From positions 62,001 through 126,000 of the forward strand of contig JAFUFO010000016.1 of the NCBI GenBank assembly GCA_017469885.1: 64,000 nt of DNA, written 5' to 3'. How positions within the stretch are numbered: the stretch's first letter is position 1; each line of letters begins with the position of its first letter. The position numbers were made by a program, and so were the translations under genes. Source of the stretch: Solobacterium sp. (GTDB lineage Bacteria; Bacillota_I; Bacilli_A; Erysipelotrichales; Erysipelotrichaceae). Below, piece after piece: positions 35,644-44,512 of this stretch. Under the pieces are notes generated by a model, which saw only the letters and a program-made list of their open reading frames with translations, was not told the DNA's origin and made no database searches.

Positions 35644-35699
35644 AACATGCGTTCCTGTTTTCATTGTAACGTATATCATCATGATTCGGGCATCAGACA

Positions 35700-35736
35700 G
35701 AAAAAGATCCTCTCAGGCATCTGCCCAAGAGGATCT
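35700..35736 (-). terminator. Terminator of gap
   Basis: A 9-bp stem AGATCCTCT/AGAGGATCT on the minus strand followed by TTTTTCTG, about 35 bases after the gap stop codon. Confidence 0.88.
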
Positions 35737-35770
35737 CTTTTTCTTAATCTCTTCTGTTAAGACGTTTTAA

Positions 35771-36811
35771 TTACTTAACGTTGGAGAAGTACTTGATGGT
35801 ACGAACCATCTGAGAAGTATAGGAGTTCTCGTTGTCATACCAAGCAACTACCTGAACGAGGTACTCGCCGTCCGCAACCTTGGAAACCATTGTCTGGTTA
35901 GCATCAAAGAGGGAACCAAACTTCATGCCGATGATATCGGAGGAAACGAGCTTCTCGGTTGTGTAACCGAAGGACTCGTTAGCAGCAGCCTTCATAGCAG
36001 CGTTGATTTCATCAACAGTTACTTCATCCTTCTTAACAACTGCGTGCAGGATTGTTGTGGAACCTGTAGGGGTCGGAACACGCTGTGCAGCACCGATGAG
36101 CTTGCCGTTGAGCTCAGGGATAACAAGGCCGATTGCCTTAGCAGCACCTGTGCTGTTCGGAACGATGTTCGCAGCACCGGCACGAGCTCTCTGAACGTCA
36201 CCCTTTCTCTGCGGGCCGTCGAGAATCATCTGGTCGCCTGTGTAAGCGTGAACAGTTGTCATGATACCGCTCTGAATCGGAGCATAGTCATTGAGTGCCT
36301 TTGTCATCGGAGCCAGGCAGTTTGTTGTGCAGGAAGCAGCGGAGATAACTGTGTCTTCCGGCTTCAGTGTTTCGTGGTTTACGTTGTAAACGATTGTCGG
36401 AAGATCGTTTCCTGCCGGAGCAGAGATAACAACCTTACGAGCGCCTGCCTTAATGTGAGCAGAAGCCTTTTCCTTGCTGGTGTAGAAACCTGTGCACTCG
36501 AGAACAACATCGATCTTCAGATCGCCCCAAGGAAGGTTGTTTGCATCAGCTTCCTTGTAGATCTGCAGTGTCTTGCCGTCTACAGTGATTGTGTTTGCTT
36601 CGTCATCAGCAGTAACGGTGTGAAGGTTCTCACCGATCTTTCCGCAGTAGCCGCCCTGTGCTGTGTCATACTTCAGCAGGTGAGCAAGCATGGAAGGCTT
36701 TGTCAGGTCGTTGATAGCTACTACTTCGTAGCCTTCAGCGCCGAACATCTGGCGGAAAGCAAGACGTCCAATACGTCCGAATCCATTAATCGCAACTCTT
36801 ACATCTGTCAT
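35771..36811 (-). CDS. gap: Glyceraldehyde-3-phosphate dehydrogenase, type I
   Basis: 346 residues. The NAD-binding motif [12 protein letters not shown] is at residues 8-19, the active site [11 protein letters not shown] near residue 158, and the C-terminus [18 protein letters not shown] is canonical. It oxidises glyceraldehyde 3-phosphate in glycolysis. Codon choice differs from its neighbours (more GCT, GGT, CGT, AAC, fewer G/C-ending rare choices), as expected for very high expression. AGGAGG precedes the ATG. It is monocistronic with a strong promoter and terminator. Confidence 0.98.
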   Translation of the reverse strand: MTDVRVAINGFGRIGRLAFRQMFGAEGYEVVAINDLTKPSMLAHLLKYDTAQGGYCGKIGENLHTVTADDEANTITVDGKTLQIYKEADANNLPWGDLKIDVVLECTGFYTSKEKASAHIKAGARKVVISAPAGNDLPTIVYNVNHETLKPEDTVISAASCTTNCLAPMTKALNDYAPIQSGIMTTVHAYTGDQMILDGPQRKGDVQRARAGAANIVPNSTGAAKAIGLVIPELNGKLIGAAQRVPTPTGSTTILHAVVKKDEVTVDEINAAMKAAANESFGYTTEKLVSSDIIGMKFGSLFDANQTMVSKVADGEYLVQVVAWYDNENSYTSQMVRTIKYFSNVK

Positions 36812-36840
36812 TATAGTTATTTTGACCTCCTATTTTGTTG

Positions 36841-36877
36841 CGTATAAATTATACGTTTTTGGGGCTTATACAGTCAA
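36841..36877 (-). promoter_or_regulatory. Promoter of gap with palindromic -10
   Basis: TTGACT (36877-36872) and TATAAT (36853-36848) are separated by 18 bases on the minus strand. The -10 lies in a perfect palindrome CGTATAA-A-TTATACG (36841-36855), a possible repressor site. Confidence 0.75.
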
Positions 36878-37003
36878 TTGATAAGTGAATCTTTTCACCG
36901 GTTTTCCACATGCATTTTTATACCTGCGTCTTAATCGCAGAAAAACAGCAGCATTTTTCCGTTTTCTGCATAGTTATGCGCATATTTTCCATCCCTGCCC
37001 AGA

Positions 37004-37030
37004 CAAAAACGGATGCCGAAACGGCATCCG
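37004..37030 (-). terminator. Terminator of the rapZ-to-GNAT operon
   Basis: A 9-bp stem CGGATGCCG/CGGCATCCG with a TTT loop followed by TTTTTGT on the minus strand, 25 bases after the last gene. Confidence 0.9.
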
Positions 37031-37054
37031 CTGGTCTGAGTGATTCTGACCGGA

Positions 37055-37969
37055 TCAGACGGTTTCCACCATCATCAGCGGCTTCGTGCTGATGCGGTAC
37101 GCTTCCTGAATTGTCCGTGCTTCACAGCTGAACAGTTTTGAGAACAGACGCGGTTCATTGAGACGGGCCATGACAACCGGATATGTGCGCTGTTTCGCGT
37201 TCGGAAACAGCCGGCTCAGGTTTTCCGCCTGTGAAACGTGAAGCGTTACCGTTGCACGCTCCTGCATTGCGGCATGAACAAGTTTCATGATCGCCGTGGA
37301 ATCCTGATAGATCATTTCCTCGATCTTTGCTTCGCGGCCTTCCAGCAGCACCGTCGCATAACCGCGGATATTGTTCTTCTCATCAAAGTACGCCACGACC
37401 TTGCCGCCGCGGGTATTGATCTCCCGCTTCAGATTTTCAAAATCCTTCGGTGTTCTTGCGACATAACCGTTGAAGCGGTGCATGGAAGAACTGTATACCT
37501 TTAACATATCCACCGGATGCGGTTCAAACATACATCCATAGGTGCTGAGACGTGCGCCCTCTTCCCGCTCCAGCGTATAGGCTGTACGGTAATAGATCGG
37601 CTCAAATCCAAACGGACGGTACGATTCACCGTAAGCCGCCGGAACCAGCGTGATCAGCTCGCGGTGCGAACAGACATCCACTGCCGTTTCAATCAGTTTC
37701 TTCATTCGTCCTTCGTTCCGGTAAGCCGGCATCGTGCATGCATGACTCAGCATGCTCATGCGGAGAATCCGGCCGTTGAACATCACATCATGCGGAATCA
37801 TACAGATGGAAGCCGCAATATTGTTTCCTTCCGTATCCACATAAAAGTACTCCGGCCGGCAGATCTGACGGAAGAAGAAATCCGCATACCGTGGATCATC
37901 CAGCGTAAAACATACCCGCCAGTTTTCCCGGATTCCGGGAATCATTGTTTTATCAGCCTGCTGTATCAT
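37055..37969 (-). CDS. Eis-like GNAT acetyltransferase
   Basis: 304 residues. The N-terminal GNAT domain contains ASICMIPHDV and the acetyl-CoA loop PAYRNEGRMKKLIETA (about residues 80-95); a second GNAT-like half and a C-terminal sterol-carrier-like region follow, the layout of Eis-type enhanced intracellular survival proteins. The substrate is unknown. Its ATG overlaps the stop of the upstream small gene by 4 bases. It is last in the rapZ-yvcK-whiA operon, an unusual partner for that conserved cluster. Confidence 0.8.
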   Translation of the reverse strand: MIQQADKTMIPGIRENWRVCFTLDDPRYADFFFRQICRPEYFYVDTEGNNIAASICMIPHDVMFNGRILRMSMLSHACTMPAYRNEGRMKKLIETAVDVCSHRELITLVPAAYGESYRPFGFEPIYYRTAYTLEREEGARLSTYGCMFEPHPVDMLKVYSSSMHRFNGYVARTPKDFENLKREINTRGGKVVAYFDEKNNIRGYATVLLEGREAKIEEMIYQDSTAIMKLVHAAMQERATVTLHVSQAENLSRLFPNAKQRTYPVVMARLNEPRLFSKLFSCEARTIQEAYRISTKPLMMVETV

Positions 37970-38265
37970 ATGCTCTGCCTCTTTTCTTCATTATCATCCT
38001 TACGGGTGAATTCCACATCTATTACTTCCGCATCTTCTGTGCGTTTCAGCCGGGCCGCCTGTTCCTGAAACAGGTCATCCTGCCAGGTTGGCTGCGGCTG
38101 TTCCTTCAGTTCCCGTTCCATCTGCTTCTTCACCTTCCGGACCCGTAGCCACAGATACAGTGCGATACCCGCAACGATCAGCAGCAGCGGCGGAAACAGA
38201 ATGATAAGCAGAAAGCTCATTGCGACAAGTGCCAGAAAACCGGCAAACGGATTATTCTTCCCCAT
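37966..38265 (-). CDS. 99-residue membrane protein
   Basis: One or two hydrophobic segments (FLALVAMSFLLIILF and PPLLLIVAGIALYLWL, residues 9-42) are followed by a basic, then mixed-charge helical tail (RKVKKQMERELKEQ). Topology suggests a cytoplasmic coil anchored in the membrane. The family is not recognised. It overlaps whiA by 14 bases and the GNAT gene by 4, so it is firmly in the operon. Confidence 0.75.
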   Translation of the reverse strand: MGKNNPFAGFLALVAMSFLLIILFPPLLLIVAGIALYLWLRVRKVKKQMERELKEQPQPTWQDDLFQEQAARLKRTEDAEVIDVEFTRKDDNEEKRQSI

Positions 38266-39202
38266 GCTGTTTCCTCAGTTCCTCCGCAAGATCGCGGATT
38301 TTCACAAACCGGTGCTTCATGCCGGACTTGGTTACCGAAGATCCGGTTTCACGGTTATACAGATCTGCCAGTTCACTCAGTGTCGCGTCCGGATTGCGCA
38401 GCCGGAGATCCGCAGCTTCCTGCACTTTGATATCCAGTTTCTTCAGACGGTCATACTTCTGAAGCAGTTCGATATCCGCAATCTGCTTGTTGCTGGCATG
38501 GATCGATTTTACTTCATTGGCGACATCCACGTTGTTCAGCCGCTGCATGTTATTCATGAAATCCCTTGAGATCCGCTCATTTTCAAATTCCAGCAGACAA
38601 CGGTCGGCACCGCACACCCGCAGGAAATCCGAAATCCGGTCGCTTGCTTTAAGATATACCACATGCTTGGAACGCCGGGTAATGGAACGGGCAGGAATAT
38701 CGAACCGCGCCATCAGATCAATCAGAAACTCCGCATGCTTTTCATTGCATGCCTTGATTTCAAGGTGATAACCGCTCGTCTGGGGGGAGTTGACGCTGCC
38801 GTCTGCCATAAAGGCTCCCGCAAGATATGCTCTTGCCCAGGAATCTTTCTGAACCACTTTCTGAAGCGGCCGGTCCTGCAGACCGCGGGCGCTGTAGATG
38901 CAGAGATCCTTCAGAATTTCCGTGACCGGTCCGTAGATCTTCATGGAATAGATCAGGTTCTTGTTCAGATTCATACGGCGGCGTACTGATGTCTCAATAT
39001 TGACGGTATAACGCCCCTTCATCATCCGGTAAATTGCCCGGGACACCGGGGCATTCTCGGTTGTTACGGCGATCGCCATGCCGCGGGAGGACACTGAAAT
39101 GGAAGAGGTCATCTGAATCAGCGCAGAAAGCTCTGCCCGCTCCTCTCCGCCGGTGACACTCTTCAGTGATAACTCCTGTTTTACATCAGATGTAAATGAC
39201 AT
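38252..39202 (-). CDS. whiA: DNA-binding protein WhiA
   Basis: 316 residues. The N-terminal part begins SFTSDVKQELSLKS and contains the LAGLIDADG-type segment AYLAGAFMADGSVNSP near residue 125. A C-terminal helix-turn-helix is seen in DLRLRNPDATLSELADLY near residue 265. In Firmicutes WhiA affects cell division and chromosome segregation; in actinomycetes it regulates sporulation. GGAAACGGAGA precedes the ATG. It follows yvcK in the conserved rapZ-yvcK-whiA order. Confidence 0.96.
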   Translation of the reverse strand: MSFTSDVKQELSLKSVTGGEERAELSALIQMTSSISVSSRGMAIAVTTENAPVSRAIYRMMKGRYTVNIETSVRRRMNLNKNLIYSMKIYGPVTEILKDLCIYSARGLQDRPLQKVVQKDSWARAYLAGAFMADGSVNSPQTSGYHLEIKACNEKHAEFLIDLMARFDIPARSITRRSKHVVYLKASDRISDFLRVCGADRCLLEFENERISRDFMNNMQRLNNVDVANEVKSIHASNKQIADIELLQKYDRLKKLDIKVQEAADLRLRNPDATLSELADLYNRETGSSVTKSGMKHRFVKIRDLAEELRKQHGEE

Positions 39203-39233
39203 GCTGTCTCCGTTTCCAACCTGGCTGTTTTAT

Positions 39234-40172
39234 TTAAAGAATGGATTCAACCGCAGCCTGAATCTTCTGCGGGTCATGGCGCACCAGTCCCTTTTCAAAG
39301 TTGAGCAGTTCCCGCGGAATGATCCGGTACGGGTGCTCGCTCTGGGTGACGGTAACGGCAGTGCTTCCCATGTTTGCATAGCGGTCCATGACTGCTTCAG
39401 GAATCGTATCGGACGATACGATGACCGCATCCACCGGCGCTCCGTGATCAAGCAGTGCCTGCACATGCGCTTCCACATCATAGCCGTCGGTTTCACCGGG
39501 CTGCGTCATCGCATTGCAGAAGTAGACCCGCTCCGCCTTTGTGTTCTGAAGAGCCTCCCGGATTTCGGGAATGATCACATTCGGAAGAATGGACGTATAC
39601 ACAGATCCGATTCCATAAATGATCAGATCTGCGTTCTTGATCGCATTCACTGCGGCCGGAGTTGCCTTGACATCACAGTCATAGAACACCTTCTGAATAT
39701 GGTTCATCACGGTCGGTATATTCGCCTCGCCGCGCACAATGACGCCGTCATTCATCCGGGCATACAATGTAATAACCTGCGCAGTGGCAGGGATAATCGA
39801 TCCTTTCACCTTCAGGACATTTCCGATGGTTTCCACTGCTTCCAGAAAGGAACCGCACTGCTGGGTCATCGCTGTCAGGATCAGGTTTCCGAGGTTATGC
39901 CCGGAAACATCAGTCTCATCCCCGGAAGGATCCTCAAACCGGTAATTCATCAGATCCCCCAGCATGGTCTCACTTTCCGCAAGGGCGATCATGACATTCC
40001 GGATATCCCCCATTGCCGGGATATGAAACTGCCGGCGCAGACGGCCTGTACTTCCTCCGTCATCCGCAACCGTAACGATTGCGGAGATATCGATATGTTC
40101 AATATGTTTGATGCCGCGGCAGATCGCAGCCTGTCCATGTCCGCCGCCGATAATGACAACACGTTTATTCAT
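39234..40172 (-). CDS. yvcK: YvcK/GlmR-type gluconeogenesis factor (CofD-like)
   Basis: 312 residues from ATG 40172 (MNKRVVIIGGGHGQ). The nucleotide-sugar binding GGGHGQAAICRG at the start, TVADDGGSTGRLRR near residue 43 and YGIGSVYTSILPN near residue 180 are family motifs. In Bacillus the protein binds UDP-GlcNAc and controls cell-wall precursor supply on gluconeogenic carbon sources. The start overlaps the end of rapZ by 8 bases. Confidence 0.94.
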   Translation of the reverse strand: MNKRVVIIGGGHGQAAICRGIKHIEHIDISAIVTVADDGGSTGRLRRQFHIPAMGDIRNVMIALAESETMLGDLMNYRFEDPSGDETDVSGHNLGNLILTAMTQQCGSFLEAVETIGNVLKVKGSIIPATAQVITLYARMNDGVIVRGEANIPTVMNHIQKVFYDCDVKATPAAVNAIKNADLIIYGIGSVYTSILPNVIIPEIREALQNTKAERVYFCNAMTQPGETDGYDVEAHVQALLDHGAPVDAVIVSSDTIPEAVMDRYANMGSTAVTVTQSEHPYRIIPRELLNFEKGLVRHDPQKIQAAVESIL

Positions 40173-41034
40173 GACCGATCCATTCCTTCTCATCACGATG
40201 CTGTTTGTAGCATCGGTACTGATTCCTGTAATGGTCGTACAGGAAGTTGGTGATGGTGACGGAACGGTGCTGTCCGCCCGTGCAGCCAATAGCGACAGTG
40301 AAATGGTTTTTCCCTTCCTTTACGTATTCGGTAAAGGCATAGTCCAGAAAGGACAGCAGCCTGCGGCAGAATTCCTTTGTCTCTTCCTTATCCATGACAT
40401 AGTCATAAACCTGCGGATCATTTCCGGAGTAAACTCTCAGATCCGGCACCCAGAACGGATTGGGAAGGAAACGGACATCAATCATGAGATCCGCATCCAT
40501 CGGCACACCGTATTTATAACCGAATGACAGGAAGGAAATGGAAAAGGACGGTGCGGCACTTTTTGCGAAATACTGTTCCAGCACACGCTTGACTTCCTTT
40601 GTCGTGAGATAGGACGTATCTACGGTCACAAAGGAGGACATGTCGGTTCTGGCGAGCATCTGCCGTTCCACCGCGATCGCTTCTTCCAGCGTGTTGGCGG
40701 TGTTGCTCAGAAGCAGCGGATGCATCCGGCGCGTACTCTTGTAGCGGCGGATAAGAACGATGTCTGAGGCATCAAGAAACAGCACCCGTACATCCATGCC
40801 TTCGCCTTTGATTCCGCGCAGGAATTCCGGGAAGTCATTCGCATTCGTGGAAAGCGCAATGTAGTTATACCTGGGGTCAACACTGTTCTCGATGATGTCC
40901 ACAAGCAGACTGAGCAGCTGAACCGGGTAATTTTCAATGATGTGGTAGCCCATATCCTCCAGAATGGAAGTGGCTGTGCTCTTTCCGGCACCGCTCATTC
41001 CACTGACCAGGATGACCTTTTTAACTTTTTCCAT
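40165..41034 (-). CDS. rapZ: RNase adapter/nucleotide-binding protein RapZ (YvcJ)
   Basis: 289 residues. The P-loop VSGMSGAGKSTATSILEDMG is near residues 11-30, and the C-terminal domain has the GCTGGQHRSV motif near residue 260. The ATG at 41034 is preferred to 41067 because an extended -10 (TGATAAAAT) lies at 41063-41055, inside the longer reading. In E. coli RapZ controls glmS mRNA decay; in Bacillus YvcJ binds nucleotides. It heads rapZ-yvcK-whiA-membrane protein-GNAT. Confidence 0.93.
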   Translation of the reverse strand: MEKVKKVILVSGMSGAGKSTATSILEDMGYHIIENYPVQLLSLLVDIIENSVDPRYNYIALSTNANDFPEFLRGIKGEGMDVRVLFLDASDIVLIRRYKSTRRMHPLLLSNTANTLEEAIAVERQMLARTDMSSFVTVDTSYLTTKEVKRVLEQYFAKSAAPSFSISFLSFGYKYGVPMDADLMIDVRFLPNPFWVPDLRVYSGNDPQVYDYVMDKEETKEFCRRLLSFLDYAFTEYVKEGKNHFTVAIGCTGGQHRSVTITNFLYDHYRNQYRCYKQHRDEKEWIGHE

Positions 41035-41054
41035 ATGCAGTAACCGCCGGAAAT

Positions 41055-41063
41055 ATTTTATCA
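41055..41063 (-). promoter_or_regulatory. Extended -10 of the rapZ operon
   Basis: TGATAAAAT on the minus strand, 20 bases before the preferred rapZ start. The same nonamer lies just before addB. Confidence 0.55.
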
Positions 41064-41135
41064 TCATATGCCTGCTTCTTGCAGAGACACGCTAAAAAAC
41101 AATGCGCAAAAAGAAACCGCCGAACTGTCTCCGGC

Positions 41136-41170
41136 AAAAAGAAAACCCGCTCCGCAGAATACGGAGCAGG
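41136..41170 (-). terminator. Terminator of the AAA+ gene
   Basis: A 9-bp stem CCTGCTCCG/CGGAGCGGG (one T-G pair) with loop TATTCTG, followed by TTTTCTTTTT on the minus strand. Confidence 0.88.
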
Positions 41171-41180
41171 TCATTCAGAT

Positions 41181-43367
41181 TCAGTCTTCTGTCTGTCCTT
41201 TCAGCATCTCACTGAATTCACGGAGATCAGCGAATTCATCCTTCGGTTTGACTTTTACCGTAAAGTCAAAGTCTTCCAGTTTGAGTTCATCGATCTTCGC
41301 TTCCGGATCGTTGACAACACGTCCGGACTGCTTGAGAATTGCGTCTTCAATGACATTGCGTGCCAGACGTCCGTTGCCGGCTTCCGCCGCATTCGTTGCC
41401 TGTACTTCATTGAAGTATTCTTCCAGTTTCGGCAGCGCTTCCGCTTCGATCATATAGCCCTTGGACTTTGCCTGGATCTCCGCAATCTTGCGCAGCTCTT
41501 CTCCGGTGTAGTCCGGGAAGTGAATCGTATTCGGGAAACGGGACTTGAGACCGGAGTTGGACTCCAGGAAGGTCTTCATTTCCTTGCTGTAACCGGCAAG
41601 AATGACGATCAGGTTGTCGCGGTTGTCTTCCATCGCCTTGACGATCGTATCAATACATTCAAGGCCGAAGGAGTCGTCCTTTCCGCGGTACAGGGAATAT
41701 GCCTCATCGATAAAGAGAACACCGCCGAGCGCGGACTTGATGACGGACATGGTAAGCGGTGCCGTCTGACCGACATACTGTGCGACAAGATCGGCTCGGG
41801 TCACTTCCACAAGCTGGCCCTGGCTGAGTGCACCGATGGCTTTCATATACCGGGAGATCAGACGCGCAATGGTCGTTTTTCCGGTTCCGGGGTTTCCGGT
41901 GAAGATCATATGCTTGGAAATCTCGCTGGTCTTCATGCCCTGTGCTTTCCGGACCTCCTGCATGCGGATGTGATTCTGCAGGGAACGGATATATGCCTTG
42001 ATCGTCTCAAGACCGACGATCTGATCAAGCTCCTTGTTGACTGCCTCAATCTCTTCCGCACTGGTCTTGGACCGTGTCAGAGTAACCGCAGTATCGCTGA
42101 TCAGCGCAGAGGGAACACCATCCTGCAGAGTCAGAATCGCGGAGGTTCCGGCAGAGAAGTTGTGCGTCAGTGCCGCCTGGCTCAGGGAAATGTAGAAGTC
42201 ATCAAACAGACCGGTCAGGGAATCGGAACCGTTGGTCTTGTCATAGTTTGCGACAACCCAGCCGCGCAGTTCCGGGCTTACCGTCACCGCAAGTTTCAGG
42301 TTCTTGTTTGCCTTGTCGATCAGGGCTTTGCTCAGGCGGTCGGTAAACTCCCCTGCGTCCGCTTCGGTAAACGGTGTAAGGGTAATCGTATCGAGCACGT
42401 GATACAGGAAGTTGGCACCGAATGCGTCCTGAACAGCCTTTGTGCCGTTGTTTGTGATGAAGACGAGGAATTTGCCGGATGCGGACAGAGAGTCCACCGC
42501 ATCCTTCACCAGTCCGGTCTGGTTCTCCACAAGAATGCCCTTGTTCAGAACATACCGCTTGGAGAGCGTTACCTTTCCGGTGCATACCAGAGAGTCCACC
42601 ATCCGCAGGAAGCCCGGGAAACCGGTCTCAAAGTTTTCAAAGCAGATGATCTGGCCTCTGCCGGAAAGATCCTTGTAGAGGTCCTGCAGGAAGATCTGTT
42701 CCTGCGCGCCGCTCTGATAAAGACTCATATCAATGGTATAGACATCATCACTGCCGATTACACGGTGCTCAAAGAGCGACTTTGCCATGCGGGTCACGCA
42801 GGCATGACGTCCGCTTCCGTTGGGGCCGGTCACGAGAATGACATTCTTTGCCTTACCTTCTTCCGCACCCATGACATAGGGACGGCGGAAGGCAACACAG
42901 AACTGACGCAGCGCATCATCCTGTCCGACGATTTCCTCATCCATCTCGACAAGGATCTCATCGAACACCTTCTGGGTATCAAACATGGTAAGTACGCCAG
43001 GATTCTTCGCCTCTTGCGGCGACAGATTGTAGTCCTGCTCGATTTCCCGCTGAACGCGTTCCATATCCGCCTGATTGAAGCCGTTGTCCTTTGACAATTC
43101 TTCCAGTTCCTTCTGCTGGCCGGTGAGCAGCTTGCGCAGCTCCTCAAAGGAACGGTCGGCATTTTTCAGAAGATCGGACGTTGCTTTGGATGCGGAATTG
43201 ATCATGTTCGACATCGTCGAAACATCCTCTGCGGTTTTATCGATAGAGTCTTCGCCTTTGCCTGTCACGAGCACCACATCATCCGTCTTCACGGTTCCGG
43301 ATGTGCGGTCCTTGTTCAGGATTTCCCGCATCAGGCGTTCTTTTTCTTCGGTACGTTTATCTGACAT
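41181..43367 (-). CDS. Double AAA+ ATPase: degenerate Clp-like module plus CbxX/SpoVK-like module
   Basis: 728 residues. Residues 1-125 are polar and helical with coiled-coil tendency. Residues 145-330 resemble a Clp-type AAA+ module (IVGQDDALRQFCVAF), but its Walker A is GPNGSGRHA (Lys replaced by Arg) and its Walker B is IICFENFE, so it probably does not hydrolyse ATP. Residues 450-690 are a CbxX/CfqX-type module with intact GNPGTGKTTIARL, GGVLFIDEAYSL and AGYSKEM. Such ATPases remodel protein complexes. The XpaC-like gene lies just upstream with a 6-base gap. The target is unknown. Confidence 0.85.
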   Translation of the reverse strand: MSDKRTEEKERLMREILNKDRTSGTVKTDDVVLVTGKGEDSIDKTAEDVSTMSNMINSASKATSDLLKNADRSFEELRKLLTGQQKELEELSKDNGFNQADMERVQREIEQDYNLSPQEAKNPGVLTMFDTQKVFDEILVEMDEEIVGQDDALRQFCVAFRRPYVMGAEEGKAKNVILVTGPNGSGRHACVTRMAKSLFEHRVIGSDDVYTIDMSLYQSGAQEQIFLQDLYKDLSGRGQIICFENFETGFPGFLRMVDSLVCTGKVTLSKRYVLNKGILVENQTGLVKDAVDSLSASGKFLVFITNNGTKAVQDAFGANFLYHVLDTITLTPFTEADAGEFTDRLSKALIDKANKNLKLAVTVSPELRGWVVANYDKTNGSDSLTGLFDDFYISLSQAALTHNFSAGTSAILTLQDGVPSALISDTAVTLTRSKTSAEEIEAVNKELDQIVGLETIKAYIRSLQNHIRMQEVRKAQGMKTSEISKHMIFTGNPGTGKTTIARLISRYMKAIGALSQGQLVEVTRADLVAQYVGQTAPLTMSVIKSALGGVLFIDEAYSLYRGKDDSFGLECIDTIVKAMEDNRDNLIVILAGYSKEMKTFLESNSGLKSRFPNTIHFPDYTGEELRKIAEIQAKSKGYMIEAEALPKLEEYFNEVQATNAAEAGNGRLARNVIEDAILKQSGRVVNDPEAKIDELKLEDFDFTVKVKPKDEFADLREFSEMLKGQTED

Positions 43368-43373
43368 GATTCA

Positions 43374-44417
43374 TCACCCCTCAAGTGTGCTGCTTTCTTC
43401 AGCAGCAGTCTGCTGTTTCAGAGCCATCATGATATCGTCATCTGTCGTCATGCCGTCTTTCCGCAGCATCGCTTCGAGCGTTGACATATCTGCGGACAGA
43501 TTGATCGAATCACTCTCGGACATTGCCGGAATCAGACGATCCTTCATGGCGCTGTTGATATGACTGATCGTGTCTTTCAGACTCTGAACATTCTTTTCAT
43601 AATTCGCATCGGTCTGCACATTCTGCATTCTTGTGTACTGCTGGAGAATACCGATGAGATACGGGAGATAGTTGCTGTAAAGCTTCTTGAGCTTGCCCTT
43701 CTGTTTCGGGAAGGTCCGCTCCAGATCATCCAGCTGTTTCAGCAGCGCAGCGGTCTCATACAGCCCGTTGGAGATTTCCTCATCGGGAATCCCGTCATTC
43801 AGCGCGGTGATCTGTTCACGGAAGGAAACCGCATCATTCGGCTTTTCCGGTTCCTTCGGTTTTTCCTGTTTCGGCTTCTTAGCCTGCTGTGCTGTTCCGG
43901 TCTTCGGAACATAGTCCACATCGACGATCTCCGGCGAAACAACCGCGACATCGTTCTGTTCCATTGTCAGAAGCGTGTCAAACATCTGGTCATAGATTTC
44001 CCCGTAGTTTCTCCGGAAGTCCGCAACCGTACGGAAATAATGACCGTCGCAGTCGACCTCAAGCGCATCAAGGCTCGAGAATCTGCCGCCTTTGAGCGTC
44101 AGAACGAGGTTATGACTGCCGCTGGTCAGGGTAATCGCCCGTTCCCCGCTGCGGAACCGCTTCAGAAGATAAGAGTTTACACGGGCTTTCTTATCTGCGG
44201 AATGGCGGGTATCACTCATGCCGTAACGGTGCACCGTATCCCGGCGGGAGCTCGCATTGGAGCTGGTATATGTATTTTGTCTGGATGCCCTTACTGCCTG
44301 CGTCATGATATAGGTAACCGCTCCGAAAATAAGCAGGAGCGGAATGATGCTGTCAAAGAAGCCAAAGACAAAGAACAGCAGAAATAAGATCCAGAATCCG
44401 TTGGGTGAATGTCTCAT
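43374..44417 (-). CDS. XpaC-like membrane protein
   Basis: 347 residues. A hydrophobic N-terminal hairpin (FWILFLLFFVFGFF and IIPLLLIFGAVTYIM) is followed by a basic linker, a central domain, a K/P/E-rich stretch (QAKKPKQEKPKEPEKP) and a helical C-terminal domain with LYSNYLPYLIGILQQYTRMQ, which resembles the XpaC (5-bromo-4-chloroindolyl phosphate hydrolysis) family. The family name comes from an assay and not a known activity. It is co-transcribed with the AAA+ gene downstream and has an extended -10 (TGCTATAAT) upstream. Confidence 0.72.
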   Translation of the reverse strand: MRHSPNGFWILFLLFFVFGFFDSIIPLLLIFGAVTYIMTQAVRASRQNTYTSSNASSRRDTVHRYGMSDTRHSADKKARVNSYLLKRFRSGERAITLTSGSHNLVLTLKGGRFSSLDALEVDCDGHYFRTVADFRRNYGEIYDQMFDTLLTMEQNDVAVVSPEIVDVDYVPKTGTAQQAKKPKQEKPKEPEKPNDAVSFREQITALNDGIPDEEISNGLYETAALLKQLDDLERTFPKQKGKLKKLYSNYLPYLIGILQQYTRMQNVQTDANYEKNVQSLKDTISHINSAMKDRLIPAMSESDSINLSADMSTLEAMLRKDGMTTDDDIMMALKQQTAAEESSTLEG

Positions 44418-44455
44418 GTTTCATCAATCCTCTTAATAAAAGAAATTATAGCATT

Positions 44456-44480
44456 AAAAAGGACGCCTAAACGGGCGTCT
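44456..44480 (-). terminator. Terminator of the gene at 44513
   Basis: GACGCC CGTTTA GGCGTC followed by CTTTTTAATG on the minus strand. It separates the 44513 gene from the XpaC-AAA pair, whose -10 begins only a few bases later. Confidence 0.85.
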
Positions 44481-44512
44481 CTTTCACAAATCTGTCTCTG
44501 TCCGGTCAGCGA

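Noticed and set aside
41035-41067. RapZ starting at 41067
   Set aside because: The longer reading includes the extended -10 box TGATAAAAT, so transcription would begin after that start codon.
41079-43094. A 671-codon plus-strand frame opposite the AAA+ gene
   Set aside because: Shadow of a gene with clear AAA+ motifs; no recognisable domain.
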